A stretch of DNA of 64,000 bases from Drosophila persimilis (taxonomy: Eukaryota > Arthropoda > Insecta > Diptera > Drosophilidae). The position numbers and the translations under genes were made by a program. How positions within the stretch are numbered: the stretch's first letter is position 1; each line of letters starts with the position of its first letter. Positions 1-12,911 of the stretch are shown piece after piece. The notes beneath the pieces are model-generated. The model saw only the letters and a list, made by a program, of their open reading frames with translations, made no database searches and was not told the DNA's origin. Where the stretch lies: contig NW_020825330.1 in NCBI RefSeq assembly GCF_003286085.1, forward strand, positions 1,736,001 to 1,800,000, in the 5' to 3' direction.

Positions 1-1877
1 CCTCTCTCTCTGTCTCTGTCTCTGTCTCTGTCTCTCGGTCAGGTATACGAGTACGATACCTCGCGGTGGGACGGAGGGACTCCGACTGGGACTCTAATCG
101 CTGTTTACAATTGTAGATTGCCCCGTAATTCATGCGATAAGCTCCGGCACGAATCGCGTCCGCCTTTCATGTACATAAATCTATATCTATTGTTCAGATT
201 TTGGGGCCCATGGAGGGAGCTCCATGGCAGAAGGCCGCATTCTCAGTTTGTTCTCTTTTGATTACCCCCTGATGGCCCCCTGTTTATCTATCTATCGATC
301 TATCTATCTGTCGCACTTGAGAATTGCATATTCTGTATCTACGAATTGTACTCGAAACAATGAAAGGGTGTCTTTGGAGAATCGAGGCCTCTAATACCCC
401 CTACCCCCAGGAGCTATCTCCTCAGATATATCGGGGTCCTTGGGATTATGGGATTATACTGCAGTAACGGCCGGTGGTAGCTGCTAAAAAAACGGCCTCT
501 GACATGTGTGCATATGTGTCTATATATGTTCGATAGTAAGGGGAGCCAACTACAAAAGAAACTGCATGTGTAGTCCAAAAACCTCAAACCAACCGATGTG
601 CTCTGCTGCATGACGCGTCGAAGCGTGATTCTCGTGGACCCATTAGACCGAGGGGAGATACTGCTCCGCTACTAGAAAAGAAAGATTGTCCTCCAAAATC
701 GAAGAAACCGAAGAAACAAATAAACCGAGAAGCGCTACTGCACGATACGTGACGCATATATAGTTTTTTTGCGACTCATTTTGGATTTGTCTCAACAATA
801 CATCCTGAGCTGAACTAGCCAAAAGTTTCCATTTTTCAGTAGATCAACCGAGGGGGGCTGCTGCACGCATACGCAGACTTCTTCGATGCGAGTATATATG
901 ATATTTGAGCCAAAGAAGGAGTAGACTCTGTATGCTTGCAATTTGCAACTTGCAGTAAACGAGAGAGGTACGAGAAGGTGTATATCCATATCCATCTACA
1001 AACTGGCCGCACACGACGGCACACAACAGCACGGTGTGCGCCAGACGCAAACAGGGCCCTGGGAGCCCATAGATATCAATGGATATCTGCACATCTATGG
1101 CTAGATATCGACGTGGATACAAATGTGTCATCTGTTGCCAGAGAGCGAATTCCATTCGTTCAGATTCCCAGCACCCAGATTCCCAGAGATAGATCTGTAT
1201 GGGCGCGGATGGTCAGTTTTTTCGGGATGTATAACAGCTCTGAAGCCGAAACTCTGAAGCTCCGATAAAACTTTATCGTTCTATTTTTGTTTTGATTTGA
1301 TTTGTTTTTTTTTTTCTTTTTTTTTTTGGGGCCCGCGGAGACCCTAACGACCCAGAGACCTAGAGGCTAATCTGTGAAACCCCCCAGCGGCGGATCTGTT
1401 GCTGTTATTTGCCCATTGCCATTGCAGCTCGATGGCTTTCGTTGGCTTTCCGACTGCTGTTCCCTGATGTTCCCTGCACTGGCCCGGGGCCTTATCAACG
1501 GATTGCGGTTCTCACGCTGCGGATCTCTGTCGTTCGTTATCAGGGCACAAGGATGATGATGATGATGTTCATCATTATCATCGATGACGATGGTGGCACC
1601 GCCACAGCCACAGCCACAGCCACAGTCAGGGCCAGCGGAACGTCAACAACAAACGACGCCCACGAATCTCTGCCTCTGCCTCTGCCTCTGCCCTATGCTC
1701 TCTGTCGACACGAAGAGCCGAATAACCGAAGTCCTTGCCCCATGGACGCACGGTGGTTCTGTAATATCTACTGGCCCACTGCCAGATGGTTGCCCACTGA
1801 CGTCGCGTGCGCTTGGATCTGCTCTCGTACTCGCGATTCTCGGAATTTGTGTTTTCTGCGTGCGTGTCGGCCGCCTC
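1..1877. other. Upstream region of the GPCR with simple repeats
   Basis: No convincing coding exon is seen. The first 40 bases are a (TCTCTG)n-type repeat and about 280-312 is (TATC)n. About 1300-1330 is T-rich. Around 1550-1640 there are ATG/CAT and CCACAG repeats. An open frame continuous with the GPCR runs back to about 1584, but it is low-complexity, so it is treated here as probable 5' UTR. No SMG1-like coding sequence is seen on the minus strand here. If this is an SMG1 intron, it is open at the left edge. Confidence 0.5.
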
Positions 1878-3187
1878 ATGGCCTTTGGAGGGGAATCATA
1901 TCCATACCCGATCATGTGGCCCGTGCAGAACGCCACTAAATGGAACGACTCCCTGGCGGAGGAGGAACATACGGCAGAAGGAGCAGGAGCGCTACCAGGA
2001 GCACACTCATCCGGTTTGAGTGCGGGCCATGTGCTCTGGCTGGCCATCAATGCGCTGCTCTTTGTCCTCATTCTGGGCGGGAATGTGCTCACCATTGTCG
2101 CCGTCCGCACCTGCCGCAACCTGCGCTCCGTCATCTCAAATCTGTTCATCCTCTCGCTGGCGATATCCGACTTTTGCGTGGGCCTGGCCCTGCCCTACCA
2201 CCTGGTCTTCTACATGGGCTCCGACCTGGGCGCCATGCGGGGCCCCTGCCTGCTGCGCTTCTTCCTGTTCATCTGCGCCTGCTGCGTCTCCATGCTGACG
2301 CTCATCTCGATAGCCGTCGATCGGTACTTGGCAGTGGTCTACGCCCTTCACTACAGGAGGTACGCGGAACAGTCTCTGGCAGGCACACGAGCATCGTCAC
2401 TCATCATTGTTTTTACCATTTTGCATTTTCCATTTTCCATTTTTCCTATGACAGATACATGACTCGTCGTGTGGCCTATGCCATCATCACCTCCAATTGG
2501 TGTGCCGGCGCCCTGGTGGCCCTGATGCCGGTGTTCTGGAACCGCTGGACTTTGGCGCAAGCCTGCGAATTCGACGAGGTCCTGTCCCCGGGCTACGTGG
2601 CCGGTGTAATAACGCCGGGCTTCGTGATCATCTGGATCTGCATGCTGATGGTCTACTGGCGGATAATGCGCGAGGCCTCCAAGCAGGCGCAGCGGCTGAG
2701 GCATGCGTCGTGCGTGGTCTACGACACGGACAGCAGCAGCAGGGGCCTGCTGCATCCCGACTGGAAGAGCGTCCAGATCGTGGTCTTCATCATGGGCTGC
2801 TTCACGCTCTGCTGGCTGCCGTACTTCTGCGTGGCGATTGCCCAGCTCTTCAGCATCTGCCGCAGCAGCTCGATGATCTACAAGACCACCTTCTCGTTGG
2901 CCATCGCCAACTCGGCCCTCAATCCGATCATCTACTCGTGGAAAAACTCCGGCTTCCGGCGCGCCTTCGCCCAGACCCTCTGCTGCAAGTCGACGCGTTT
3001 CTGCCACGTCGATGGCGGCGACGAGGAGGCCGATCAGCTGCCACCGGACTGCAAGCACCGGATCGATAGGGAGTTGGAGGCGGCCTCCTCCTCCGCCTCA
3101 TCATCGGCCGCTTACCACACGGCCATCAAATCCGACTCTAAGTCCAAGTCCACTCAGTCCCCTCCCTCCCTCTCGCCCACACAGTGA
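1878..3187 (+). CDS. Orphan class A (rhodopsin-like) G protein-coupled receptor
   Basis: Two exons, 1878-2359 and 2455-3187, joined by a 95-bp intron with GT/AG ends (phase 2), give 404 residues and seven membrane segments. Seen: two N-glycosylation sites near the N-terminus (NAT, NDS), GN in TM1, the LAISD core of TM2, Cys124 at the end of extracellular loop 1, DRY at 148-150, CWLPYF in TM6, NPIIY in TM7 and a Ser-rich cytoplasmic tail. The third intracellular loop is short. Position 3.32 is Phe131, not the Asp that binds biogenic amines, so an aminergic ligand is unlikely. The layout resembles adenosine-type and orphan insect receptors, and the ligand is unknown. The start is uncertain: Met at 1914 or an upstream Met at about 1584 are alternatives. 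The upstream option would add a hydrophobic stretch. The gene lies on the opposite strand to SMG1, possibly inside its intron. Confidence 0.85.
2360..2454 (+). other. GPCR intron
   Basis: The donor is AG|GTACGC and the acceptor is CCTATGACAG after a T-rich tract. The intron interrupts the second intracellular loop just after the DRY motif (HYR-R-YMTRR across the junction). Reading through it in either frame meets a stop, and removing it restores the seven-segment protein. Confidence 0.85.
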
Positions 3188-3195
3188 TCTTCGTC

Positions 3196-3201
3196 AATAA
3201 A
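3196..3201 (+). terminator. Polyadenylation signal of the GPCR gene
   Basis: A canonical AATAAA lies 8 bases after the GPCR stop codon. This implies a very short 3' UTR unless later signals are used. Confidence 0.5.
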
Positions 3202-3291
3202 GCAGCCGAAAGAAAGAACCGCATTTATCATTCGTGTATTCGCCATTCGATCCAACCCGAAGATCTGTAGAGGATTTGTCCACTGATGCGA

Positions 3292-3790
3292 TTTCTACCC
3301 GATACCCGATACTCAAAAGGAGTATCAGATTTTTGGCGTGTGTGTAACAGCCAGAAAGAAGCGTTTCCGACCCCATCAAGTATATATATTCCTGATCAGC
3401 ATCAATAGCCGAGTCGATATAGCCGTGTCTGTCTGTCCGTCTGGTTCTCATAGACTATACAAGCTAAAGCAATGAAATTTTGGATCCAAACTCCTGTGAT
3501 GTCACATTGAATCAATTGTATTTCAAAATATTGCCCGCACAAAGAGCGGCAATGTGTGGCGTGCAGAATTTTGAAGATACCCAAAACCCAAAGCGCAGAA
3601 TCGTACAGAATGACCACACCAGATCGGATCAATATTATAGCCACAAATAGGAGGAACAAATGAAAGTTTAGCGGTTCCATTCTATCTCTCTCCCACACTC
3701 TTCTTGGTGCAGTGTGCGCCCTCTGGTAGGGGGAAGCCATACTGACTGAGTATTGGGTATAAATGTGGCCGTAACAGCGACTCACAACGC
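3292..3790 (+). mobile_element. Degenerate DINE-1/INE-1-type Helitron copy
   Basis: The sequence starts with repeated 'ACCCGATAC' and continues with the family's typical block: 'GCGTTTCCGACC', then 'TATATATTCCTGATCAGCAT', 'CAATAGCCGAGTCGAT' and a run of CTGTC/CCGTC. It ends near 'ACTGACTGAGTATTGGGTAT'. These blocks are characteristic of DINE-1/INE-1 Helitrons and of the obscura-group ISX/ISY/SGM forms. There is no coding capacity. It lies between the GPCR and the SMG1 exon, probably in the SMG1 intron. Related pieces occur near 27.4, 30.1-30.5, 46.3-46.5 and 48.9-49.3 kb. Confidence 0.75.
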
Positions 3791-4079
3791 TTCTAAGTCA
3801 CTTTTATCGACTTTGTGATCCTCTACTACACATATCTACAAATGTATACTGGTCCTTTTTATTCCCCGATAGGAGGGGTGTGGACAATCCCTGTACTGTA
3901 TGCTTATGAGGGCAGGGCATTCAAATATGTTGGATGGGGTATAGAAAGTAGCTATATTACGACGCGATACGAAGGACACAAAGCGGAAGTTTCAGACCGA
4001 CGGATAGGCGCTGCGGTAGGACGCGGTCATGCTCCCCAAACTCAACTGCTGATCTGTGATACGTTTCTACTGTGATACG

Positions 4080-4540
4080 TTCTTTAACAACAAGTGATAT
4101 TTACCGTATATACTGATCCTAGTTGTGGAAAACCTATAATACTCGTATAGTGCCTGGCTTATAAGGGCTGCTGTGGTTTCTGTTGTTGTTCTGTTGGTAT
4201 TGGATTGCTCCCAAACTCAAGATTTCCATATAATATAGGGATCCAATACTGATTTCTCCTATGGATTTCTATATCCCTAGTGATTCAGTGATATCCTTGC
4301 TATATGAAATATCAAAATATAATGGATAACTCTGTAGTGATCCCTGACAATGGAATATGTGATCGTAATTCTGGAATCTCTATAATGTACTGATTCTAAG
4401 TCTGGAATCTCTTCAAAATAGCCTTCATTAATATTGATTTCTATGATATAGTGATCTCTGACTGTGGTATGTATACAATATAGTGATCTTTACTGTGAAA
4501 TCTTTTTAAAATAGGAATCCTAATCGTAAGGACAGAAGGA
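4080..4540. other. Non-coding AT-rich stretch with scattered TGATC/GATTC motifs, probable SMG1 intron
   Basis: The frame of the SMG1 kinase exon runs into this DNA for 35 codons past the donor at 4546, but those codons have no kinase similarity. The stretch has frequent short GTGATC, GATCC and TGATTC words, like the longer run at 22.5-23.5 kb. No other gene is seen. Confidence 0.4.
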
Positions 4541-4545
4541 CTTAC

Positions 4546-7500
4546 CTCGATGCCAGTGATGCCGAGGGCATTGATCAAATTCTGGGTGAGACGGAAGGGC
4601 ACCTTCTCGGGTATGCGCAGCGTGCGTCCCTTCTCGAAGCAGACGTTGTAGTCGATGTGGACGATGTCGCCGGTGACGAGGTTGATCAGCACGTTGTCCA
4701 GATGGCGATCGCCCAAGCCGATCACATAGCCGATCATCGACATGACGGACATGCAGGCGGAGTAGCGGCGTACGGACTGGCGCCACTCGGCGGCATTGCC
4801 CGCCTGGCACCACAGCTCGCGGGCGAGCAGATCGCTGGGCGTCTCCGCCGACAGTTCGCTGAGGACCTGACGCAGGGCGGCGATGGGCCACTGCCGGCGC
4901 GGATCGTTCACGCTGAGCCCGCTCTTGGCCAGTAGCGGCGTCAGCTTGTTGTAGAAGAGGTCCGTGAAGCGGTGCGAGGGGGCACAGCCTCCTCCGCCTC
5001 CACCCGGGGCGATGGCCGGCTGGCGCTGCTGCCACTTCTTGTAGAGGGCGAAGAGCGGCGTGACGCCGTCCACCCAGCTGATGAGCCCCGACTGGGGGCC
5101 CAGCGGGATCACGGAGTAGTGGTGGGCCCGGTAGTAGGTGGCCGCACAGCCTTGGGGGCGGGGCTGGTCCTTGCGGCAAGCCATGATGGCGTTCGAGATG
5201 GAGAGGAACTGCATGATGCGCTCGTCCAGATGCAGATCCTCCAGCCCCTTGAAGAGGAACGTGTACCGCTGCCCGTTGCTGCCGTAGAAGGCCACCTTCT
5301 TGGGCTTCGTCTTTGTGGGCAGGATGCACACCGTACCCTCGACACTCTCGATATGCACTTGATCGGACTCCTGGTCGCCGGCGCCGTACCCGTCCTGCTC
5401 GTCCAAGCCGGGCATGGAGATGCGCATGCGGCCGATGTCGCACAGCACGGGGCTGACTGTCTGCATCTTGAGGGTCGTGGCCGAGCCCCGGATCATGTTC
5501 GCCTGCAGCGTGTGGTAGAGCTGCTTGAGCTTCTCCCAGGCCTCCGGGTAGCGACGGGTGCGCAGCACCTCCAACGTGGACTTGATGTGCAGATCGAATC
5601 GCTTGCGGAAGCTCCGCTCATAGCTGGTCTCCGGCGGACGGGCTGTGAACGCCACGAGGGCCTCCAGGTCGAGCAGCAGCTGCGGCCGCCAGCTGTTGAA
5701 GCGGTTGTTCTTGCCCTCGTGATCGTCCGGCTTGAACTCCGTGGCAAAGGCATTCACGCGGCCCACATACGTGTTGTAGATGTGCGCCAGCGAGTGGATC
5801 CAGTACTCGTCCCACAGCAGGCACACCCTCCGCAGCTCCTCGACCATCAGCTGTACGTGCTTGACGGCCTCGGGCGCCTGCTTGGACAGGGCGCCCAACA
5901 GGTATCCGTAGCAGGCGTTTTTCTTGTCCTGTGGCTCCTCCTTCTCCTTCTCCCTCTCTTTCTCCTTCTCCATCTCCTGCCGCTGCTGCTTCTCTCGATT
6001 GGCCCCCACGACGGCTGGGAAGATCACCAGCTGGGGGCGACTCTCCGCCAGGCGGCAGAGCAGGGCGCACACGCTCTTCCGGACGTAGAGCTCGTGGTGG
6101 TAGAGGCGGCTGAACAGCTGCGGTATGATTACCTTCCAGGGGGCAATGGGCGTGGTGCGCAGTCCCTGCTCGAGGACGTCCTGCAGCCCGCTGGCATGTT
6201 TCACGATCAGCCGCAGGAGCCGCAGCGTTGTGGTCACTAGATTGCTGTCGTCCACCCGGAATCTGTCCCCCTTCTGGCAGTGCCCCGGTTTCAATCCGGA
6301 TCCCGTTTCCGCCTTGATGCTGAGATACTGAAAGTAGGAGCGGGCCGCATCCTTGTAGAAATCGTACGTGTTGGCTATGGCCTGTCGCCATATCCGAAGG
6401 ATCTCCTCCAGGACACTGTCCGGTTGGCCCTCCAGCAGGCTCAGCTGCCGCAGGCAGCTCTTGGAGGCTTCGTCGTCGCGTATCTTGGCGGCCTCGGGAC
6501 ATACCTCCACGCATCCGGCGGGGGGCTGCTCCGTGCTGAGGGCCTGCAGCAGCTCGTTGAGGCGTTCGCTCTCCAACGGCGTCTGGCGGTCCAGGACACG
6601 ACTGAGGGCGGCCACGTCCGACTGGGAGAGCACGCTGCCGCTGTCGACGATCTTCTTGCCCCAGCGGTAGGACCAGTTGCCGTACGCGATCAGCGCCTCC
6701 TCGCAGTTAGGCCGCTGCTCGAGACTGGCGTGGATGAGGCGGGCCACCAGGCGCTCGCCCTGTGGAATGGCCACCAGTTGGGTGGAGCTGGATCCTCGCG
6801 TGAGCGGGCATTCTGGGAGCTCCTCCAGCAGCTGGTCGACGGCGGGCGACTGGAGATTGGGGGCCAAGGCCATGGCATTACCATTGCAGCAGCTGCGGGC
6901 GCTGATCCACTCGGAGAGGGTCAGCAGAAGCCCTGCGCCCATGTCCGGGTGGGGGTGGGTGCTCCTCCCTCGGTGCAGGCTGAGGCACAGGGAGGCGCAC
7001 ACGTTGATCGCTGGCCCCAGATCCGAGCTGATGCACGGCGTCTGCGTCTGCTGGAGGTGCAGGCACTTGGCCAGTTCGCTGTAGCTGCGCAGCACCTGCG
7101 CGTTCTCCGTGTCCAGGATATCTCCTCCAATCAGGTTGTGGGTAATCGCCTCCAGCGGCTGGCCGAAATACTTGGTGAGAAGCGACTGGCATGTCTGGAG
7201 GTTGCCCTCGTCGCGGGCAGCTGCCGCTGCATCGAGGCAGAGGGTCTCCCAGCTGCCGGCGGCGCAGTGCTGGCGCAGGAGCTGTGTCCAGGCCAGGCAG
7301 CGGACTAATATGTCGCTGGAGACGTTCGAGGGACGCCGCCGCTCCGCGACCAGAGGCAGGAGGGAGAGCTCCTGCCCGCTGGCCAGCCCCTGGACGATGT
7401 GCTTGAGCAGGATGAGCTCGCGGCAGGGCCGCTGGTCGCTGCTGGGATTCAGGAGGCTGTCGCGCCAGTGGAGGTCCATCAGATGGCGGGCTGGAGACTG

Positions 7501-10500
7501 GGGTTCGCGAAGGCTGTGTGGCTCCATCAGCGTCTTATGTAGCATGATGTCCTCCAGGCGGCGGCGCACATGGAGATTGGAGAAGCTAACGTGGCTGTGG
7601 CTTCCGCTGTGGCTCTCCCAGTTGCTGGGCCACAGGCTAAGCTGCTGCAGGGCCACATCCAGCTCCTCGGAGTTGGAGGAGCTCTCAGTTCTGGCCAGCA
7701 GCCGCTCGAAAGCACTCACATCCACGTTGCGGCACTGCAGGAAGGCATTCAGTTCCTTGTCCTCAGGGCGAAGCAGCTTGTGCTGCTTCAAGTCCACCAG
7801 CTGCGACCACTGGCCCGTGTCTTGGAGGCACTGCATCATCTGGGCAAGGACAAACTGGTGTGTGTGCGGCTCCAGCTCCTGCCTCTGCCCGTCCTCGGCC
7901 AACACGTTCTGGTAGCCGCTCAAGGCAGCCTCTCTTCGTCCGGCTGCCTGCTCTGCCGCATGCTGCAACCACTGGTAGGACTTGCCGCTGCTGCTCTTCG
8001 CTCGCGCCCACACATACAGGCCTCGCAGGGAGTCCGCCTCCTGGCAGCTGATCCAGGCCCAGGCGAGGTATACCAGCGCCTGGCTGTAGGTGGCATCCTG
8101 CGTCTTTTGTGTGACGAGGATTTGCTGCAGGAGGAATGGAATAAATGAACAAATCGCTGGAGAATGACGTTTGGTGCACTGCTCTAGGCACTCAGACACT
8201 CACTTGGGCATAGCGGATGACCAGCTCCGGCTGCTGGATGTGCATGGCTGTGATGACGACGCCGATACGGATGCGATTGAACCACGACTGGCAGGTGGGA
8301 TTGTTCAGGCGAAAGAAGGCGGCCACCGGCTTCTCGGGTGGGCGCAGGGCGAAGGCGCTGCCCTCGGCCGCGTTGTAGATGAGCTTCTCGAGGGCATCGA
8401 GGAAGCCCAGCAGCATGCCCAGGTTCACCTGGATGGCCGACAGCTGCTCCAGCGACAGGCCGTCGAGGGAAGAGCGCTCAGCCTCCTTGGCACAGCCGCT
8501 GAGGAGGCGGGCGTGCCGCATGATCACCGCCTCGAAGCCCAGGAACGTCTCCTGGGGTTTGCCGAGCGTCGTCCGCAGCCGCTGATCGACACAGTAGCGG
8601 GCCGCCTCGAACTGCAGCCAGGCGGCGGACAGGCGCTGGCAGCGTCGCGTGCACTGTGAGAGCTTCTCCTGGCGCTCATCGGGCGGCGCCACCTGGTAGC
8701 TGCGGACAAACAGCTCGCGCAGGCATTGCGTCAGCTGCTCCTGCTCCGGCCGCTGCAGATGATCCACGAACTGCTGGAACACGTTGTCCCGCACGGCGCT
8801 GCACTGGATCATCTTCTGCTGCCACACGCACACCCGGCGCCCCTGCAGCCCCGACTCGAACAGCGTCATGTGCAGCGGCAGCTGGGCGTAGATCTGGGCG
8901 TAGGGGGCATGGCCGCTGGTCGTGAGTACCTGCAGCTGTTGGAGGGCCGTGTCGCGGTAGAGGAAAAGCAGGTCCTGTTTGGTGTGGAGGGCCTGGGGGC
9001 CAAAGTCCAGCACTGCCTGCATGCAGGCGGCACTCTCGAGGGGCCGCCACTTGGCGGAGGCGCCCCCAACGCTGTAGCAGATGCCCAGAAAGCCGTCTTG
9101 CTCCAGCAGCAGCGGCGCCCGATCCCGGCACTCGGTCAGTAGCAGCTGCGTCCATTGCAGCAGTAGCTTTAGATTTTCGGCCGCCAGTCTGCCGGCCTTC
9201 GTAAGGATGCTGTCCAGGAAGCGGAGGATGTACTCGAAACTGTGCGCCGTGGGCGAGGTGTTCTCCGTGGAGAGTCCGGGGTCGCGGAAGAGAATCGAGT
9301 TGGTGCGGAAGTTGTGGTTCGCCTGGCAGTGGACGACGAGCAGGCCAAGGAGCGCCTGATGCGTGGTCGGATACCTGGCCCAGAGGCACAAGTCCTGGGC
9401 GCGGCAATTGCTGATCAGCAGCTTCAGGATCGACGGCTGGCAGGCGTACATCCCAATGATGGCGGACGTCTGCTTCGCGAGGGACGCCAGGACGGCCAAA
9501 TGGAAGATGAGCATTATTTCGGCCTCGTTGGAGCTGGAGCTGCAGCTGGATTTGGAGTCGGAGTACGTCTGGGGTGTGCGGGCGGTGCTTTGGGTGTGTT
9601 TCTGACGCAGCTCCTGCATGCAGGCATCGATGTCCCCCACCAGATGCCTGTACGCCTGCTGCAGCAGGGGCACGTTCTTGATGAGCAGCGTCTCCTGGCA
9701 GGCGCGCAGCAGCATCTTGAAGGCCGGCCCGCCCGTCTGGCGGCGCACCTCGGCCACATAGGAATGCCCGTCGGGGCCCGACTGGAAGATCAGTTGCACC
9801 AGGCTCGAGGGAAGACGGACGCGCAGCCGCCGCACCGTGCACAGCAGCAGATAGAGCGCACTATGACGCTGGTTCTCGCTGAGGCGGTGCACCTGCTCGA
9901 ACTGGCCGAGCAGCACCTTCTCCATGGCCTCGGGCTGAAGGCTGCCGCCGAAATTGTGCATTAGACAGATGCACAGCAGCTCGTTGATGTTGATCAGGGC
10001 GTCGGAATCCGCATCCGGAAGGAGGAGGAGAACCCCTGGCAGGATTCTGATGATGTGATCTACGGCCACCTTTACAATCGACTCACAGGCAGGATGGCCT
10101 TTAAATATCTGCGTGCGGACGGAGCACTTGAGCAGCGTATTGAAGGCGCCTACAAAAGCGCCCAGCCGCTCCGACCAGCTTCCCTTCCGCTGCCCATCGC
10201 GTTCCTGGTGCTCCTGTTCGCCCTCGAGCACCGTGATGTCCTCGACAAATTGGGCCAGCAGGCCATAGCTGAACTCGATCTGTTTGCTGAAGTAGGGCGT
10301 CAGCTGTTCAAGCACCTGGGCACAGTGGGACGTTAGGCGCTTCGGCTGGCCCTGCTCCAGCTGCCAGCCGATGATGATGTCTACCACGTCGGTGAAGTGG
10401 CACTCGAACGGATGGCGGTAGCTGTGCGAGAACTGCACAATGGTGCTGCTGACGTCCATGAAGCTGTCGGCACTCTCAGCGCTCTCTAGAAAGTCCTTCA

Positions 10501-11498
10501 GCATCAGCATCATCTTCTCGGAGTACAAATGCAGCTCGCAGTTGGTGTCACAGCTGTGCAGGAATAGAATAGAAGCGGAAGAGATGTTCAGTTAACGGAT
10601 CAAATGGACCGAAGGATCGATGCTGTGGTGATCGGACCTTAGTGTGGTTCTTAGGGCGACTATCAGGTAGTGCTGCATGCGCTTGCAGGAGCGATAGTTC
10701 TTCACAAGGAACTCCTCGTAGACGGGATAGGCCAGGCGATTGAGGTAGCCCATCAGACCGAGGGTCTTGCTGCACTCCTCGAGGACAGGCGGGGCGCAGT
10801 GCTTGTACAGCATCAGCATGTTCTCGAGGACCAGGTCGAAGGAGCGCGCCATATAGGCCATGTTGAGGGGCGTGCGAACGGCCAGGGCCAGCTTGCTGCA
10901 CAGCTCGAGGGCTGCTGCGTTGTTCGTTTCCGTGTGCAGGCGACGTATGATCTTGGTGAGACGCAGGTCATCGCTATTTCCGCCGCCCCCATGGTGGTGG
11001 TTGTTGCTGTTGCCCGACTGCTTGTTGGCGATTTGATCGCGCTCGCCTGTGAAAGCGAGGATTAATGGACACACTCGGAACGACAATGGCATGGAACTCA
11101 CCTTTGCAAGGATACGCCCGGCGCTGGTTGTTCTGTTGGATACACTTTGGGGCAGCCGGGGCCATGTCGTTTGGCATATTGGCATTCCTTGACATCATTG
11201 GCGCGCCAGTGCTAGAGCGAGCAGCTGGCATGACACTAGATGCCGCCGCAGATGCGGCGGAGGCAAAGGCCTGTGCGACCGCCGCCTCGTGATTCCACAT
11301 CGACTCACTGGCACAGCTGTAGCTGTCACTTCCGTCCAATCGAATTTGGCTGTTGGTGGCATTGCCGTTGCTGTTCCCCAAAACGCGGTCTAGCTGCACA
11401 CGCAAGGCGGACGCGGACGCCTCTTCCTCGTATTCATTATCGCTGTCCACGGATGGTGCTCTTCGCATTGAATAAACTGACGGCACTACCGCAGACAT
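4546..11498 (-). CDS. nonC: SMG1 phosphatidylinositol-kinase-related protein kinase (nonC), 5' part
   Basis: Four exons on the minus strand, 11498-11102, 11046-10638, 10553-8204 and 8124-4546, join in frame through introns of 55, 84 and 79 bp and give 2245 residues. The N-terminus is Ser/Ala-rich and disordered, followed by a long helical-repeat/FAT-type region. The PIKK catalytic domain has the catalytic loop GLGDRHLDN (Asp at about 2191) and the metal-binding HIDYN (Asp at about 2210), followed by VCFEKG and VPFRLTQN. The family phosphorylates UPF1 in nonsense-mediated mRNA decay with SMG8/SMG9. The reading stops at a clean GAG|GTAAGT donor. The rest of the kinase C-lobe, the SMG1-specific insertion and FATC are absent from the window and should lie to the left of base 1. 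The chosen start is the first ATG in frame. A GTAAGT just upstream (about 11550) suggests a possible 5' intron. Confidence 0.9.
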
Positions 11499-12274
11499 CA
11501 AGTATCCCGCACGGTCTTCATTCACGCACTTCGTTGAACACACACTTACTTTTTCTTCGGATTTTCTGTTTTTCTTGAATGCTCTTCTTTATAGGTGGGT
11601 GGCACGTTATCGCGATCGATGCAAACGATAGATCGATAATGCACTTGATCGAGATGGTACGGTCCCGACGACCACTATCGTTAGTGATACTATCCGCAAA
11701 TGAAAATCCGCTCGCAGAGAACTCCTTGAAGCAGGAGAGGATTTACTTTTTTTGAATAATTTTCTCGGGGCTGGTGTAAAATTCTGTTTGCCTCTTTATA
11801 GCAGCACAGACCGTATGCCTGCCAAAACGTTTATACAACTGTCGCATTGCTGGAAAGTAGTTCCTCTTAGATTCTTTGCCTACTAGATTTAAAGAAATTT
11901 GAATACAGGACACCTTTCCAAAACAAGCGGGGTATTCGCGTTAGTGGTGAAGCGCGGAGCTGTAATTAGCGGTTGCACACAAAGGCGGGACTTATTTATG
12001 TATATTTCACGAAATGAGGCAAGACATAAGCTCTTGGATTCTTCAATTAGATCATTAATTATGTTATCAGTTAAAAAAAACTTGCTGTTTTCCTTAATTG
12101 AATCGTTTATATCAAACAATATATAAGTTCCCAAAATGTATACATTTTTGTATAGCATTACCCTTATCAGCAGCTGTTAATTGTATATATTTTGTTGAAG
12201 CAGCTGATTGAGTCGATAACATATCATATCGAAAACATTTCGCAAAAGTAACCCCACCTCTGGGATGTAGTAGT

Positions 12275-12282
12275 TATCGATA
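12275..12282. promoter_or_regulatory. DRE (DREF-binding) palindrome
   Basis: A perfect TATCGATA. DREF sites mark housekeeping promoters in flies, consistent with either flanking gene (SMG1 kinase or Usp16-45). Confidence 0.5.
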
Positions 12283-12911
12283 TCAGTTGTGACTGGTATT
12301 TTTTTAGATCAAAATTGAGCCGACGGTATATTTACGGTATATCGGTATATAATGGTATATTTGATCAATTTCAACTATTCAATCTAATTTTCGAAGGTAT
12401 ATTCGGTTGAGGATCTCTTTGAATCGGCTATGAATGGCAATGAGTTCCAATCCATGCACAAAATTCGCGGCAACATTCAATTTGTATGGGCCAGATTCAT
12501 TTGCCGAGAAACGAACGAAACGAACAACATTCTGCATAGCCTATGGAAAAGGATTTTATAGAATGGCGGAAAATTTTTTCATCGCAGGCTCTAATGAATG
12601 CAGAAACGAGTCAGTCTCTGCTTAAAATGTATTTTAACGACATTTTAAAGGAAGTGGTATTCTTACAGAGCCCAAAAATTGGTACCGGATCAGGATATAT
12701 ATATGTAGTATGTACAAAAAACTAATCAAATGCATGAATACAATTTGAGAACACGAAATTATTAAATACGTTTTAGAACAGTTTTGGAAAACAGTATCTT
12801 TGTAGAAAGCTAACGAAATAGGGTACACAAATGGCCTAACTCCGGTTAACAAGCAACAAGTCTTCAAATACCAAAAACATTGACGTGACAACATTGCGAC
12901 TGTTTTTTTTT

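Noticed and set aside
1584..1877. N-terminal extension of the GPCR
   Set aside because: It is encoded by low-complexity CCACAG and CTCTGC repeats with poor protein character; kept only as an alternative start.
4972..7308. Long plus-strand open frames of 300-420 codons across the SMG1 exon
   Set aside because: They are antisense shadows of a GC-rich coding exon; they lack domains and overlap the clear PIKK frame.
12434..12725. Overlapping short open frames in the nonC/Usp16-45 interval
   Set aside because: They are short and overlap in different frames, with no known similarity.
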